A stretch of 64,000 bases of DNA from Neurospora tetraspora (lineage: Eukaryota; Ascomycota; Sordariomycetes; Sordariales; Sordariaceae): positions 2,604,001 to 2,668,000 of the forward strand of contig NW_026944384.1 of the NCBI RefSeq assembly GCF_033439725.1, given 5' to 3'. Positions 1 through 12,281 of the stretch are shown piece by piece. The translations under genes and the position numbers were made by a program. A model generated the notes under the pieces. The model did not search any database and was not told where the DNA came from. It worked only from the letters and a program-made list of their open reading frames with translations. Numbering within the stretch: the first letter of the stretch is position 1; each line of letters opens with the position of its first letter.

Positions 1-1877
1 AGAGGAAAAAGGACTCGGAATTGGGGCTAGTGTAGAGGTCGTGGTTGTCAGGGTTGGGGAGCGATAATCGGAGCAAGATGCACCTCTAGGTACGCTAGCT
101 CAAGGCCCTGGGCTGGGCCAGGGAATATGGGGGCCCCGCTGGTTATCACGAGCTTGGTTTAGTGTTTACATTAGGCGGGCGCGGGATGAGGGTCAGGGGC
201 CTAGAGCCTTTTTAGGTTGCCGTGGATCATATGCTTGGTTTATGAACAGTGACCCGACATGTAGTCACGGAGCCACGACAGATATTGGCATCAAGCAAGT
301 CAGGCCATTCCTATACGTGTCAGAATTGTGCCCTGAAGCTCGAGTTTCATCAGGGCAGGCACCTCGTTAATATGTAAGTATGTCCAAGTACCGGATGAAC
401 GTCCTAGCACTGCATGAGGAATCAAAAGTAAACGTTCTGGCAAATAATCATTTGTTTGTCTGGAAAGCGCATACAAACAGACTGGAGCTTTGTTAGAGGT
501 AGTTGTACCCTCCTATCACCAGGACAATATCCTCTGGGTCTCATTCAGTGTTGGTGGAATGTACAGTAAACACATCGCTGTGAGCTGGAGGAAGAGATCC
601 GAGGCCACGAACGGACCAGCTAGTTAGGTTTCAACGGCAGAACGGGCTTCTCGGCTCCCACGTCATTAAGTTTGGAAGCCTTTGTGTCTGTCAAAGGCGG
701 CGGATAGTGGTCATATCAGACGCTAACAATTTTGCTTGCTAGTTGACCCAGCTTGCGATAGACACTCAAGTCTTGGCTAACAAACATACTGATCTGATAC
801 CAACATCCACATACCTCACCTGCGATGGGCGCGGGGTGATCCAGCCCGGACCAATCGTAACAATAATCCCATCGAATGTCGAACAGAGGGAGTTGCTTGT
901 GACCCAAGGAGTTTGGGTTTGGCCACGATACCTTGGGAATTCAGTAACATGAAGTCAAGTAGAGGTACCGGTTGTGCCTGGTAGATTGTAAAGAGGAAGC
1001 GCTCTGCGGTCTTGCCAGGAGCTAACAATAATTCGAACTCCATGCCTAGAGGTACATTCCACATACATTGCTGCCATTCAACAACTCACAACGCGCGGCC
1101 CGGCAACCGCGGCGGGCGACGGGACCTATTGAAGAAGTCCGTTTCGACAAGACAAGAAAGAAAGAAACCGTGACTTCCTCACTGCCACTCCCGTCACTGC
1201 ACGACCTGCATCCACCAAAGAAAGGCCAAGACGGGACTCAGTCCACCACCACAGCCGGAGTCCACCACCACCACCTAGGTTCTACCTGCCTGTGCTGCTC
1301 CACCATATCGCCAACCTTTCTTTCCCTTTCTCATCCTCTTTGCTTTCCTAACCACGATCGATCCCCTCTCCGACCTGCCCAACGACCTGCGCTCTTACCT
1401 CTAGTCAGTCATTCGTTCGAGAGTAGAGGTATACTCCGACCGATCCAAACCTCCCCGAATACTCCACATCGCCTGCCGAAAGTCGCAGTACATACCAAGG
1501 CAAAAGAGAAGGAGCACACACCGGGCCACGCAGCTCACTGCTTGAAAGGAGCGAGGCTTAGCCCACGTTGCGTCGACAGTCGTCACTTCAAGACGCCCGT
1601 TGCCGGCGCGATCCGCAACTTCCTGCAACTCCGACCTAGGTCTGCAGCTACTGTAGTCCACTGGCATTATGGTGAGTGTCCTGATGCACCAGAAACACCA
1701 TTACCGAACGTCACCCGCGTACCTTTTGGTTCCCCTCCATCCTCCTCAACAGCTCAGGGAACAAGTCGACCTCAACATCTACCTTTCCCATGCACCCGGT
1801 CTTCCCGCGAGCCATTGCTTGTCTAGTTGTCTCATTCCTCTCTGTTGTTCGCCTCTACTTGCCCCTCGGTGTTCAAC
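1..1877. promoter_or_regulatory. Upstream region and long 5' leader of the deubiquitinase gene
   Basis: I see no convincing protein gene here. From about 1070 to 1830 one plus frame is open without a stop, but it begins at TTG, has no family resemblance and is pyrimidine-rich in the way of fungal 5' leaders. An ATG at 1669 is followed at once by a good donor (GTGAGT at 1672). If spliced to an AG at 1826, it would add an in-frame extension to the deubiquitinase, so part of this stretch may be a leader intron. The first kilobase shows nothing recognisable. Confidence 0.5.
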
Positions 1878-4800
1878 ATGGGCAACCTCACTAACCACGC
1901 TCTTCTGACTCCCTCCCGCTCGCCATCCCCGCGAACTGACTACCTTGCTAATCTGCCTATCCGCAATAAGGATGACCAAAACCCCCAAGCCCCCTCGCCC
2001 AACGCTATGCTGGTCGATACACCCGAGGAACACATTGTCGAACCAAACGGTGTCGATAACGACGATGTCGCAATCATCACCCCGGAGGCTGACGAGAAGG
2101 AGGCTCCTGTCCTCGCCACTGACTGTGAGTTGGACAACACTGCACCCTCCATCCTGCCTCGGAGCTCTGCAACTGACGCTGCTTTAGATAAAACCATGAA
2201 AGAGCATGTTCTCCCAGCCCTAATCGACGAACCCCCAATCCTTGAGGACCAGGTTCACACATGGGAGATCAAAGGTTGGCGCAACCTCAACAAGAAGGAG
2301 CATGGCCCCACCTTCCATGCTGGTGGCTTCCCATGGTCAGTATCTCTCGGTGGTTCCTTGAAATCTGCTAAAGATACTAATACTGTTTAAAGGCGGATTC
2401 TTCTTTTCCCATATGGCAACAATGTTGACCAGTGCTCGATATACCTGGAACACGGATTCGAGGCGGACGAGATGCCCGAGAAATGGAGCTGCTGCGTTCA
2501 GTTTGCGCTCGTGCTATGGAATCCCAACGACCCTTCCATCTTTCACCACCATTCCGCCCATCACCGTTTCACCAAGGAAGAGAGCGATTGGGGTTTTACA
2601 CGGTTTTTGGAACTCCGGAGGCTGTTTAGCCAGCCTTATGACGGTTCAACCCGTCCTCTCGGCGAAAACGAAAGCGTCAACATCAGCGCCTACGTCAGGA
2701 TTGTCGAGGATGAAACAGGAGTTTTGTGGCACAACTTCAACAACTACGATTCGAAGCAGGAGACAGGCTACGTTGGCCTCAAAAACCAGGGCGCCACTTG
2801 TTATTTGAACTCACTCTTACAGTCGCTCTATTTCACCAATGCTTTCCGCAAGGTAAAGAGACCAACATCTTGTTCCTTTTTGCTCTGTTTCCCGCCCGCA
2901 TGCTGACTGGCTTGCAGATTATCTACCAAATTCCTACCGAGCAAGACGAGAGCATGATGAACAGCGCCTATACTCTACAACGACTCTTTTATCAGTTGCA
3001 AACATCAAATACCGCCGTGGCTACCAGTGAGCTTACCAAGTCTTTTGGATGGGAAACTCGTCATATTTTCGAACAGCAAGACGTCCAGGAACTCTCGCGG
3101 AAACTGATGGAACGCATGGAGGAGAAGATGAAGGGCACACCACACGAGAAAGCCCTGGCACAGATGTTCAGCGGCAAGATCAAGACTTTCATCTCCTGCA
3201 TCAACGTTCCGTACGAATCCAGTCGAGTTGAGGATTTCTGGGACGTCCAACTCAACGTCAGCGGCAATAAGAATCTGCTGGAGAGTTTCCAGGACTACAT
3301 CCAGGTGGAGAAATTGGACGGTGAAAACCAGTACTATGCTGGCGACGAGTACAAGCTCCAGGATGCCAACAAGGGCGTCATCTTCCAGAGCTTTCCCGAT
3401 GTCCTGCATCTGCAGCTGAAACGCTTCGAATACGACATTCAGCGCGACACGATGATGAAGATCAATGCTCGCTACGAGTTTCCCGAGGAGTTCGATGCCG
3501 CTCCCTTCCTTGAGAAAGACGCCGACCGATCGGAACCTTGGGAATATGAGCTTCATGGCGTGCTGGTACACAGTGGAGACCTTAACACCGGCCACTATTA
3601 CGCTTTCTTGAAGCCCACCAAGGACGGAAATTGGTACAAGTACGACGATGACAAAGTCACCAAGGCCAGGAAGCTTGAGGTCCTGGAAGACAACTTTGGC
3701 GGTCCTTTCCGGTTGCCGAACGGACAAGTTAGGACTTTGCCCCAAAAGAAGACGCCAATCATGCGACCCAACAGCGCATACATGCTCGTGTATATCCGCA
3801 AGTCCCGAGTCGACCAGATCCTTACCCCGGTTACCGAGGAGGACACACCTCCACATCTCCGCAACAGATTCGCAGAGGAGCTGGCTGCTCGCGAAGCCCG
3901 ACGCAAAGAGAGGGAGGAACAGCACCTTTACATAGGGGTAAAGGTCGTCACCGACACGACGTTCCAGCAACACGGCGGTACCGATCTGACCTACTTCGAC
4001 CTGACTCCTGACCAAGATCCCGGGGCACCAATTTACTACCGTGTTCTTCGCCAGGATACCATGGAGCAGTTGGTCGCCAAAATTGCAGCAGACCTTGGAC
4101 AAGATCCTAGACGGGTTCGGTTGTGGATAATGGTTAACCGTCAGAACAAGACAGTTCGCCCGGACGTTCCTATCATGGATCTTGCGCTTACAGTGGAGGA
4201 GACCTACTCCAAGGCCACTGCCCAACGGGATGAGTCCTTACGTGTGTGGGCTGAAGTGGCTGAGGAGGTCAACGCGGACGGCGAACCCATCTGGCCATCG
4301 CATCAGGCGCAAGCTAATGGCGCTATTGTGAAGGACAACATCTTGTTGTTCCTGAAATGGTTCGACGTGGAGAGCCAGACGTTGAGGGGAGCCGGGCATG
4401 TCTACGTGAGGTTGGACAAGAAGGTCGAGGATCTGGCCCCTGTGATTCTGAAGAAGATGGGCTGGGGCGAGAAACTCCCCAGTGGAGAGAAGATTCAGCT
4501 GTGGGAGGAGATCAAGCCAACGATGGTGGAACCACTACGGGGCAAGGAAACTCTCAAGGCCGAGGAGTTGCAGGACGGAGATATCATCTGTTTCCAGCGA
4601 ACCCATGTGCACAAGTCAAGACTTGGTCTTGGCGAGAGCAAGCCTTCTGAAGACGCCAAATCCTCGGACAAGCTTACGGATGCTAGGGAGTATTACGACT
4701 TCTTGTACCACCGGAAGGTCGTCAGGTTTTGCCCCCACCCCCAAAAAGCTGATGTCCAGCAGTACCCACAGTTTGAGCTTGTCTTGAGTTCCAAAATGAG

Positions 4801-5812
4801 CTATGACAAACTGTCGGAGAAGGTCGGAGAGCACATAGGTGTCGAGCCTACTCATATCCGATTCTACACCATCAATGGTGCCAATGGCAACCCTAGGACG
4901 GCAGTCAAGAGGTTATCCAACCAGACGGTAGAGAGGATCCTTACCCCGCCGGGATACGGGCAGATGAACCTCAATCAACTGTCAGACGCACTTTACTACG
5001 AAGTCCTCGACATTAGTCTTGCCGAGCTAGACACCAAGAAGAGCATCAAGGTCACTTGGCTCAGTGAGGGCATCACAAAAGAGGTGAGTAGCTTGGAAAC
5101 ATTGGCGGCTGCATACGTTACTAACGCTGCAGTAGGATCAATACGATCTTCTTGTAAGCAAGAGTGGTGTGGTTGAGGACCTGATCGAGGCGTTGGTCAA
5201 AAAGGCCAAGATTCCCAGCGAGGAGGAGGCCGGCCAGATCCGGGTATTCGAAGTCAGCAACAACAAGTGGTACAGAGATCTCGAGAGAAACTACCCTGTC
5301 ATCTCGATCAACGAATACACCACCGTTGTGGCCGAACGGAAACCTGAGGAGGAGATTGGCGTTACTGATCCTAACCAGTACATAACCGTCTTCCACTTCC
5401 AGAATGAACCAAGCAGGGCTCACGGAATGTCGTTCAGATTCTTGATTAAAGAGGTAGGTTCACATCCAACACCATTTGAACGCTGTGAAATCTAACCAAA
5501 TGGCCATCACAGGGCGAGCCATTTTCGGAGACGAAGAAGCGGCTTGAAAAGAGATTGGGAATCAAGGGCAAGAGCTTCGAGAAGATCAAGTTCGCTGTGG
5601 TTAGGAGAGCACAGTTCTCGAGACCAATCTATCTCCAAGACGGTTTGTGACACCTACCGACATCATTTTCCTGGTGACATAACTAACTTGATAACTCTAT
5701 AGATGACATCCTGTATGACAAGGCCGAACGAGAAGACTACCTTGGCTTGGACCACGTTGATCGGTCAAGGTCCACGCGAAATGGTGGTGGGGACTTGTTC
5801 CTCAAGGGATAA
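1878..5812 (+). CDS. Ubiquitin carboxyl-terminal hydrolase, USP7/Ubp15 type
   Basis: Cysteine protease that removes ubiquitin from proteins; homologue of human USP7 and yeast Ubp15. Six exons: 1878-2335, 2393-2852, 2918-5083, 5136-5453, 5513-5642, 5703-5812; 1213 residues. After an acidic N-terminal tail comes a MATH (TRAF-like) domain (residues about 110-260), then the USP catalytic core with Cys box [18 protein letters not shown] (catalytic Cys about 289) and His box LNTGHYYAF (His about 532), then the long ubiquitin-like C-terminal region. The protein ends with the family signature LYDK...DYLGLDH, so it looks complete. All introns keep frame; branch sites such as ACTAAC and TGCTGAC are visible. 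The start is the first ATG of the open frame; an upstream ATG joined through a leader intron is possible. Family and domain order are clear; the exact N terminus is not. Confidence 0.93.
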
Positions 5813-7011
5813 GTGTGATATGGATAGTGCTAGGGCTTTTGAGTGTGCTTGCTGTTTTCTGCATAAGCTATTACCGACCAAGTTTCTGTCTGGATAGGCT
5901 GCGCGCGGTCTGGCCAGAGTATATACATTACATTGCACAGCAGGCAGGCATTTGGGCGGCGGCACTTGCAATAACCTTATTCGTTATGTTGAGAAGGAAA
6001 AGAGCTGGCTTATACAACTGGCGTCTGTTGGGCAGTTGTGGGTGTATGCGGTTTTTTGTCCTCGGGAAGTCCCCAAGTCGGGCATTTTTGCGGTGCACTC
6101 GTTGCTATCATGTTTACACTCCTAAAAGTCCTAGAAGTTGTGTTATGTCATCAACGGACGGCATGCAAGCATGGGCTAGGCGTGGGTGGATACGAGTAGA
6201 TATTTCTTGCCAGGCATTGGACACAAAATGAACATAGATATTAATAAATCGATGGCCTCGGGCAAGTATGGTCGGGTCCAGCGTGTGATGATATACTTGA
6301 TGTATATGTCTCAACTGACGGGCACCTTGAGGGCTCTCAGGATTAAACTCCGAAACACTGGCTCCACAACGGCGTCAAGTCGCGGGTGTGGGACCCACAT
6401 GGCAAGATGTCCGCGGTGGGGCAAGCCGCAGGACCCGGGCGACGCCGAGGGACGGCCCCGGGAGCAGTTACGCATGTGCTGTGCATGTCCAATTTTAGGC
6501 GGTAGTGCACGGCAGAAATCCTTCCTTTGCCCGATAAGCGGTCCCCCGGGATGGAGGATTCGCGATAAAGTTACCTATCAATCCACCCACCCACGCCCGC
6601 CCGCCCGCCCGCACGCTCAACTGACACCCATCGCCATCCTTGCAGTGCAGTGAGCGAGAGCGAGAGCGCATGTCCCTTTGAACGAACGTCCATTGTACTG
6701 TGTCTTCGACTCTTGTTGCGATTTCATTCTCATACCATTCATCCTCCGAACCGGGCTTATCCTACCGTACCAATACATACTCGACACCGACGAAGAAGTA
6801 CATAATCAGTCATACCTACTAGCCTCTACCGAGCCCGACCTAACCCAACCCGATCGCATTCCGTCGCGAACCTCGATCCCCGCGAACGAACGAAGCCGAA
6901 TACAAGACCAGTCAGTCGCTTGCCGGACAAGCCCGCGCCGTGAACCTATAACCTAAAACCGAGAAACAACGAGAAACGAGAGCCGAACGTTCCATAACCA
7001 GACAAGACAAG
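5813..7011. promoter_or_regulatory. Intergenic region: deubiquitinase 3' end and tim22 promoter/leader
   Basis: Same-direction gene pair. The left part should hold the deubiquitinase 3' UTR. The right part has C-rich simple runs (CCCGCC-like, about 6587-6615) and a GAGCGA run (about 6651-6668) before a long leader. Short open frames here start at non-ATG codons or resemble nothing known. No tRNA or other RNA gene was seen. Confidence 0.4.
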
Positions 7012-8037
7012 ATGAGCTTCCCTGGTATGCCCGGCACTGGAGGTGCGCCCGCTGGTGGTGTTGGTGCTGCGCCTGGAGGGTTCGATCCTAATGATCCGAA
7101 TATTAAGTGGGTTAGTAGTCCCCCGGCACGGCCCGGACCCTTTTTTTGTTGCTGTGGAGGAGGAGGTGGTGGTGGTGGAGGTGGTTGTGATGGTGGTGAT
7201 TGCTCGTCAGCTATAGCTAGCTATGCCGGCTATGCCAGCTATGTCTGTCCATGTTCTTGTTTGTGCCTGCCTGGCTGTGGCATCGCATAGACTGGACTGG
7301 TCTGGTCTGGCGGGCGAGCGGGCAAGCAGGCGAGCGATGTTGAGACGCGATGTTGAGACAGAGATACTTGGTTACTTGAAACAAGGATCGGAAGAGAGAT
7401 CGAAAGAGAGGATCGAAAGACAAAATGCGAAAAGAGATGATGCTAACGAGACGATAAAACACCCCGCAGATGCAAAAAGCCATGGAATCATGCTTCGCAA
7501 AGACAGTCATGAGCGGTGGCGCCGGCTTCGCGCTAGGTGGTGTGTTTGGAATGTTTATGGCTTCGGTACGTTTTCTCTTCTCTCCCTCCCCCTTTCCCAT
7601 CCTCACAACCCTCCAACTAACTCCCCTCCCCCCATTAGATGGCCTACGACACCCCCTACCACTCCCCCACCACCCCCGGCACCGGCCCCGGCGCCAACCC
7701 CGCCGCCGCCGGCATCCCCGGCTACAAGCCCGTCGACCTCTCGTCCATGCCGCTGAAGGAACAGCTCAAACACGGCTTCAAGGACATGGGCCAGCGATCG
7801 TACAGCACAGCCAAGAACTTCGCCAAGGTCGGCGCCCTGTTTTCGGGTATCGAGTGCGGTATTGAGGGGTTGAGGGCTAAGAATGATCTTGGTAATGGTG
7901 TTGCTGCTGGGTGTTTGACGGGCGCGATTCTGGCGAAGAATGGAGGTCCTCAAGCGGCGGCGGTGGGGTGTGCGGGGTTTGCGGCGTTTAGTGCGGCTAT
8001 TGATGCTTGGATGAGGATGCCTAGTGAGGAGGAGTGA
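7012..8037 (+). CDS. tim22: Mitochondrial inner membrane translocase subunit Tim22
   Basis: Pore-forming subunit of the TIM22 complex, which inserts carrier proteins into the mitochondrial inner membrane. Three exons: 7012-7110, 7470-7565, 7639-8037; 197 residues. All splice junctions fall between codons. The N terminus is Gly/Pro/Ala-rich. The Tim17/Tim22/Tim23-family region follows, with the Gly-rich helix [18 protein letters not shown], then [16 protein letters not shown] and a Gly/Ala-rich last helix. Cysteines near residue 41 and in IECGIE match the family's conserved pair. Length fits fungal Tim22 (about 190). The first intron is long for this window (359 bp), carries GGA/GGT repeats and ends with a perfect TGCTAAC branch site close to its acceptor. 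Confident assignment. Confidence 0.95.
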
Positions 8038-8818
8038 GTTAGGGTTGAGGAGGATTGAGTGAGGGGTGAGGGGTTGAAGAAGAAGAAGGGGGTGAGAAGG
8101 GGGTGAGAAGGGGGTGAGAAGGGGGTGAGAAGGGGGTGAGAAGGGGGTGAGAAGAGGAGGAGGAGGAGGGGGGGGACGGGGGGGGACGGGGGGGAGGGTT
8201 AGATTCTGTGGTGACAAAAGTTTTGGTCTGGCTTGATGTACTACTACTACTGGGCTCGGTGTTGAAGCCCTCCGGAGGATGATGGTCTTTTTGGCGATGA
8301 GACCTGGAAAAGCAGATAAGAGGCAGACTGGGTGTGGTGTGTATACAAGGACAAAAGACTTGGGACATGGGAAACGGCGTTAATGGGGTGGCATAAATGC
8401 TTTTTTTGTGTACAAATACAACGACATACAGGCATTGGAAGAGGACAGGGCCGCGCTCTCTAGCATGTTTGGGACTTGGTTCCGGTGACGGATAGATGAA
8501 AAATATCTCCATTCATTTCTTGCTGGGCATGTTATGGCATTGGGAAAATTCTCATAAGATGAAACATGTGAAGAACAAGGCCAGTGGCAGACAAAAGACT
8601 GACTCTTGATCACTGAGCTGTGAGACCACACTAGTCACTATATCACCTCAACATAACATGGGAACCAAGCGACTGCATTCTATATCCTATTTCGCTTGCA
8701 TTATGTCTGAATCGCCAATGTGAACAAACTCCTTGATATGCAGTACGACAAAGCCCAAGCCAATATTTGACATCACAGAACACCATCGGCTTCCCCTGGA
8801 CCTTCAGAACCAAATGAC
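8038..8818. other. Convergent intergenic region between tim22 and prp45
   Basis: Tail-to-tail interval holding both 3' ends. It contains an 11-bp tandem repeat (8088-8153) followed by very G-rich plus-strand sequence to about 8197. The minus-strand open frames across it are Pro/Ser-rich translations of that repeat, not genes. The right part is unremarkable. Confidence 0.6.
8088..8153 (+). repeat. 11-bp minisatellite (GGGGGTGAGAA, six units)
   Basis: Six perfect units lie head to tail, preceded by looser GAGTGAGGGG-like sequence and followed by GGA repeats and two G7 tracts. The whole block is purine-only on the plus strand, so it could form triplex or G-quadruplex structure. It sits just past the tim22 stop codon and may lie in the 3' UTR. 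Confidence 0.9.
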
Positions 8819-10712
8819 CTAGTCCTCATCGTCATCGATCCTCGCCCGTTTCGAATCCCTCTCTCCATCATTCAGCCCATAGCCGCGTTTGTTCGACGAG
8901 GAAGCACCGTCCTTTTCCACCTCATTGAGGAACTTGTCCACGTTGAAGGGATCCGCACCCGTATCCTTCTCGAACTGCACCGGTCCTTCCCTCGCCTCCG
9001 CCTCCGCCGTACCCTTGAACGTGCCACGACCCAGCGCCTCGCCGAACCTGTTTGATTTCGAAATCCTTGCCATCTCGCTCTCGCCCGCCGCCTCGTCGTC
9101 AAAGTCCTCCGCGTTGGCACGGGGCCTGTAGATGCTGCTGATAGCGTCCTGGGCGGCAAACAAAGGCTTGTCGTACGGGTTGTCCTCGTTGAAGCCGCTG
9201 TCGAAACCGCTAGACTGGTTGAACAAGCGCGAGTCGTACATGCCCTCCTTGGACTGCGTGGGCTTGGCGAGACCGAGGGCGATTTTCTCCGAGATATCTC
9301 TGTCCATCTCGCGGGCCATGACCTGCGCTCTCCTCTCCGCGCCCATGCGCGACTGTCTGAGCTTGCGTTCCTCCTCGCGAAGCTTCTCCTTGCGCGCTTC
9401 CCTTCTCTCCCGCTCTGAGTCGTCGTCGCTCCCGGAGCGAGATTCGGAGCCGCTGTAGGAACGGGATCGTGATCTCCTGCTCCGCCCACCGGCCGCGCGC
9501 TCCGCCCTGGCTTGCTGCGCAAGTTGGCGAAGATGTTCCTCCTTCTGTGCCTTCTCCTTCTCTGCTAGCCTCTGCTGCATCATGGCTCTCTGTCGGACTT
9601 CCTCTCTAGCGTGTCTATCGGCCATGAAGAGGGCTTCGGAGAACTGGGCGAACTTATCATTGATTTGCACGTCTTGCAGACCGCGGCCGTCGGCGGCCAA
9701 TCTCTTGTCGAGCGGGACAGTGAAACCCTTGGGGTTCTTCCAGTTGGAAATAGGAGGTGCTGTCGCTTGTTAGTAGACCGCTCCCCTTCTGGTGCTGAAA
9801 CAAAACTACTTACGGATTCTCCATGCTTCTTGGTCCTCGGCCGTCAACTTCCTCGGAGGCGAGTGCATAACTGGAGGAGGAGGAGTCGGGGGTCCTCTGG
9901 GAATCTTCTTGTGCTTGAACTTGGGTGGCTCCATGGGATCTGCCAACTGTTAGTCTACCGCCAAAAGCTAATCATCAAGTCCGGGATGACATACCTCTCT
10001 GTCGCTCCACAATCTTCATAATACGGTCTTGCTTCTTGGAGTTGTCTCCCATCTGCGCCGATGGTGTGTAGCGCACAAACGTCGGCTCTCGCTTCGTGTT
10101 GATGTTGATATTCTTGGGCTTCTGGGACGCCACGGCGCCGCTGACCAGCGCAGCCAGTGCATTCTTGGTCTTTTCCGCCGTTGCTTCCACCTCCTCCTTG
10201 CTCGGTCGTGACAAGTCGAGATCGCCCGCTTCGGCCCTCTGTCGCAATGGGATCAGGTCCTTGAATGACGCGTGGATGACCCGGTCGCTGCTGTGACCCT
10301 GTCGTGCAATCGCTGTGTAGTCGACCTTGCCCTCTCCATCAACCTGAACAACTAACGCGTTCGACTTGCTCGAGGCGTCCTTGCCCCAGGGATACTGAGC
10401 AACGGGGATCTCTGGAAAGGCACCGCCATCGCCGAAATCCTCTGGTGCCCGCGGTCGCCAACCTTGTCGATTCCCATACGGTGGTGGTCCAGTTCTCTGA
10501 GAGAACGGAATGTTAGCATCAGCCGGGTTTTGATTGCAAGCAAGCGGATGGTGGAGGATTCGGTGACTGACCCTCAGCACAACTTGAGTTTCGTCGATCT
10601 GGCCAGCGCCGACAATTCTGGGACCGCGTTGCTGTGACTTTGATTCTTCGTATTCGCCGCTGTATTTTGGCTTCGGAAGAGCCTGAGACAGGCCTGCTGC
10701 TATCGAAGCCAT
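8819..10712 (-). CDS. prp45: SNW/SKIP-domain pre-mRNA splicing factor Prp45
   Basis: Spliceosome component of the NineTeen-associated group, homologue of yeast Prp45 and human SNW1/SKIP. Four exons on the minus strand: 10572-10712, 9995-10496, 9814-9939, 8819-9759; 569 residues. The SNW core is plain: PPYGNRQGWRPRAPEDFGDG, GGAFPEIPVAQYP, then the TKREPTFVRYTPS region and IPPPISNWKNPKGFTVPLDK, followed by the helix FAQFSEALFMADRHAREEVR. The C-terminal third is charged and Ser/Arg-rich with a coiled-coil-like KE/QR segment, ending in an acidic tail. Phases agree at all three introns (branch sites GCTAAC and ACTAAC). The start ATG gives the usual MASIAAGLSQALPKPKY opening of fungal homologues. 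Full-length and confident. Confidence 0.95.
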
Positions 10713-11448
10713 GATTGTCGATTAATAAGTGGTTGTTAAGGTGATAGTTGATTGTGACGGAGTTTGGCAGTTGACGTTTACAAGTCGGGTACTTCGACAT
10801 CACTGCCTGCAGCGAAAAGAAGTTCCACGCAATGGCAGGTGGCTCAAGCGCGACGCTTCAAGGTCCAGTGTGGCGCCAGAGCCACTGGAGGTACGTACCT
10901 GTAGCCGGCACTGCAGCGTTCCCTTGGGACAGTGGGCAGCCTTATCGGCCTCCTTATCAGTGACTTGTACATGATATGTAACTTACTGCTGCTTCCAGGG
11001 GTCATCATCAAAATACCAAATGCTGCCCCTTTTCCTTTGGTGTACTGCTGGTGGTATATCGTGTGGAATTGGAGTTCAGATCTGAAGTTTCCCGTAAACA
11101 TACCCGGTATGTGACGACTCCTGGGCCGCAACAGCTCAGGTCTGTACGCTCAAGTCCGTATCTCTACACTCGATCTGCCGAGGATATCCAAGATGGCATT
11201 ATCATTGCACGCGTGCACTTCTATTATGTTTTAAAGATACCTGACCGCCAAGTAAATCCATCAGTCATACATGTAGATCGAAAACCAAGACACAAGCGCA
11301 CGTTGTCAGTATGACCCTCCCTCGCCAACTCGTAAGCCATCATTATGATATACACCCCATGCAAGCAAGACCTGTGCTGTTTTTGTGCCTTACGCCCGGC
11401 CATGACCAAATCAATCTTACTCTTTGAGAGCATAAAAATAGTAGTCGT
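10713..11448. promoter_or_regulatory. prp45 promoter and p24 3' flank
   Basis: Both neighbours are on the minus strand. The left half should be the prp45 promoter and the right half the p24 gene's 3' UTR. Small open frames here have no recognisable product. No repeat or RNA gene seen. Confidence 0.4.
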
Positions 11449-12281
11449 TTATACGTAACCCTTCCGCGCGCCCTGTGTTGTCAAATATGTTAACATTCTG
11501 AGGCCAGCCTTGACACTTGGACACAAGATGAAGCTTACCTGGAAGAAGAATCTAACAATGAAGACCTGTAGAGCACCCATCGCAATGACCAGCAAAATCT
11601 GAATCAAACTGAAGTTGACAATTCGCTTCTCGGTGCTCCTGACCGTGCTGAAGTTGCGGTTTTCGCGCGTGCGGAAGTACTTTTGGTTGCGGGTGACGGT
11701 AGAAAGCTGCATCGAGATCTTGAAAAGGGACTCCTCGAGAGCCGAGGTCTGTTCAGGGGAGCTGCCCTGCTTCGAAGGGATGCTAACGCGGGCCTCGTCT
11801 TCGACCTATACTCTCACAGTCAGTATAAGTGGTACGTGGTGGAGTAAAAGGGGGGCCGGGTGTACTGACCGCAAGCTCGAAGTCGACGAACTTCTCGGCG
11901 AAGGTGCTCATCTCGTTGTTGAAGCAGAACTTGTAGTCGCCAATCTGCTTGCCGGTAAAGACAAAGTCGCCCTGGCGTTCCTTCTGCCCATCCATAATAA
12001 TATTGCCATCGGGGCCGGTCACTTCATAGTCGATATCGAACGAGCCTCCTGATTGTACCTGTGCAACCAAAGTTAGCACATCGGTCTCGGCGCATGACAG
12101 TCGCGTGCAATGAGCGATCGGGTAGGCGTACGGCAAAGTAAAAGGCAATCTTCTCGTTAGGCTTCTTGGTCGTGGCGAAGAAGCAGGCCTTCTCGTTGGC
12201 GACGAGCTTGTAAGTCAGGGCCGTGGCAGCAACCTCGCTGGCCAAGCCCAACAGGGCGCAGGTTATTGTCGACAGCTTCAT
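11449..12281 (-). CDS. p24 family cargo receptor (emp24/gp25L/p24)
   Basis: Type I membrane protein of COPII/COPI vesicles that helps select cargo between ER and Golgi. Five exon pieces would be unusual; I find four: 12132-12281, 11870-12058, 11539-11805, 11449-11472, all joined between codons; 209 residues. A signal peptide (residues 1-20) is followed by a GOLD domain with its two cysteines (Cys33 in KACFF and the one in YKFCFNNE), a coiled-coil stretch, a membrane helix (LIQILLVIAMGALQVFIVRF) and a cytosolic tail ending FFFQGARKGYV. The last exon encodes only the final eight codons including the stop. Membership of the p24 family is clear; which yeast Emp24/Erv25/Erp protein it matches I cannot tell by eye. 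Confidence 0.9.

Noticed and set aside
1068-1826. 252-codon open frame before the deubiquitinase
   Set aside because: No ATG start and a Pro/Ser/Arg-rich translation typical of pyrimidine-rich leaders.
3005-4225. 406-codon open frame on the minus strand
   Set aside because: It lies antisense to the deubiquitinase catalytic exon and reads as low-information Leu/Val-rich sequence. It is a codon-bias shadow.
7070-7095. B-box-like GGTTCGATCC suggesting a tRNA
   Set aside because: It is coding sequence of tim22 exon 1, with no A box at proper distance and no cloverleaf.
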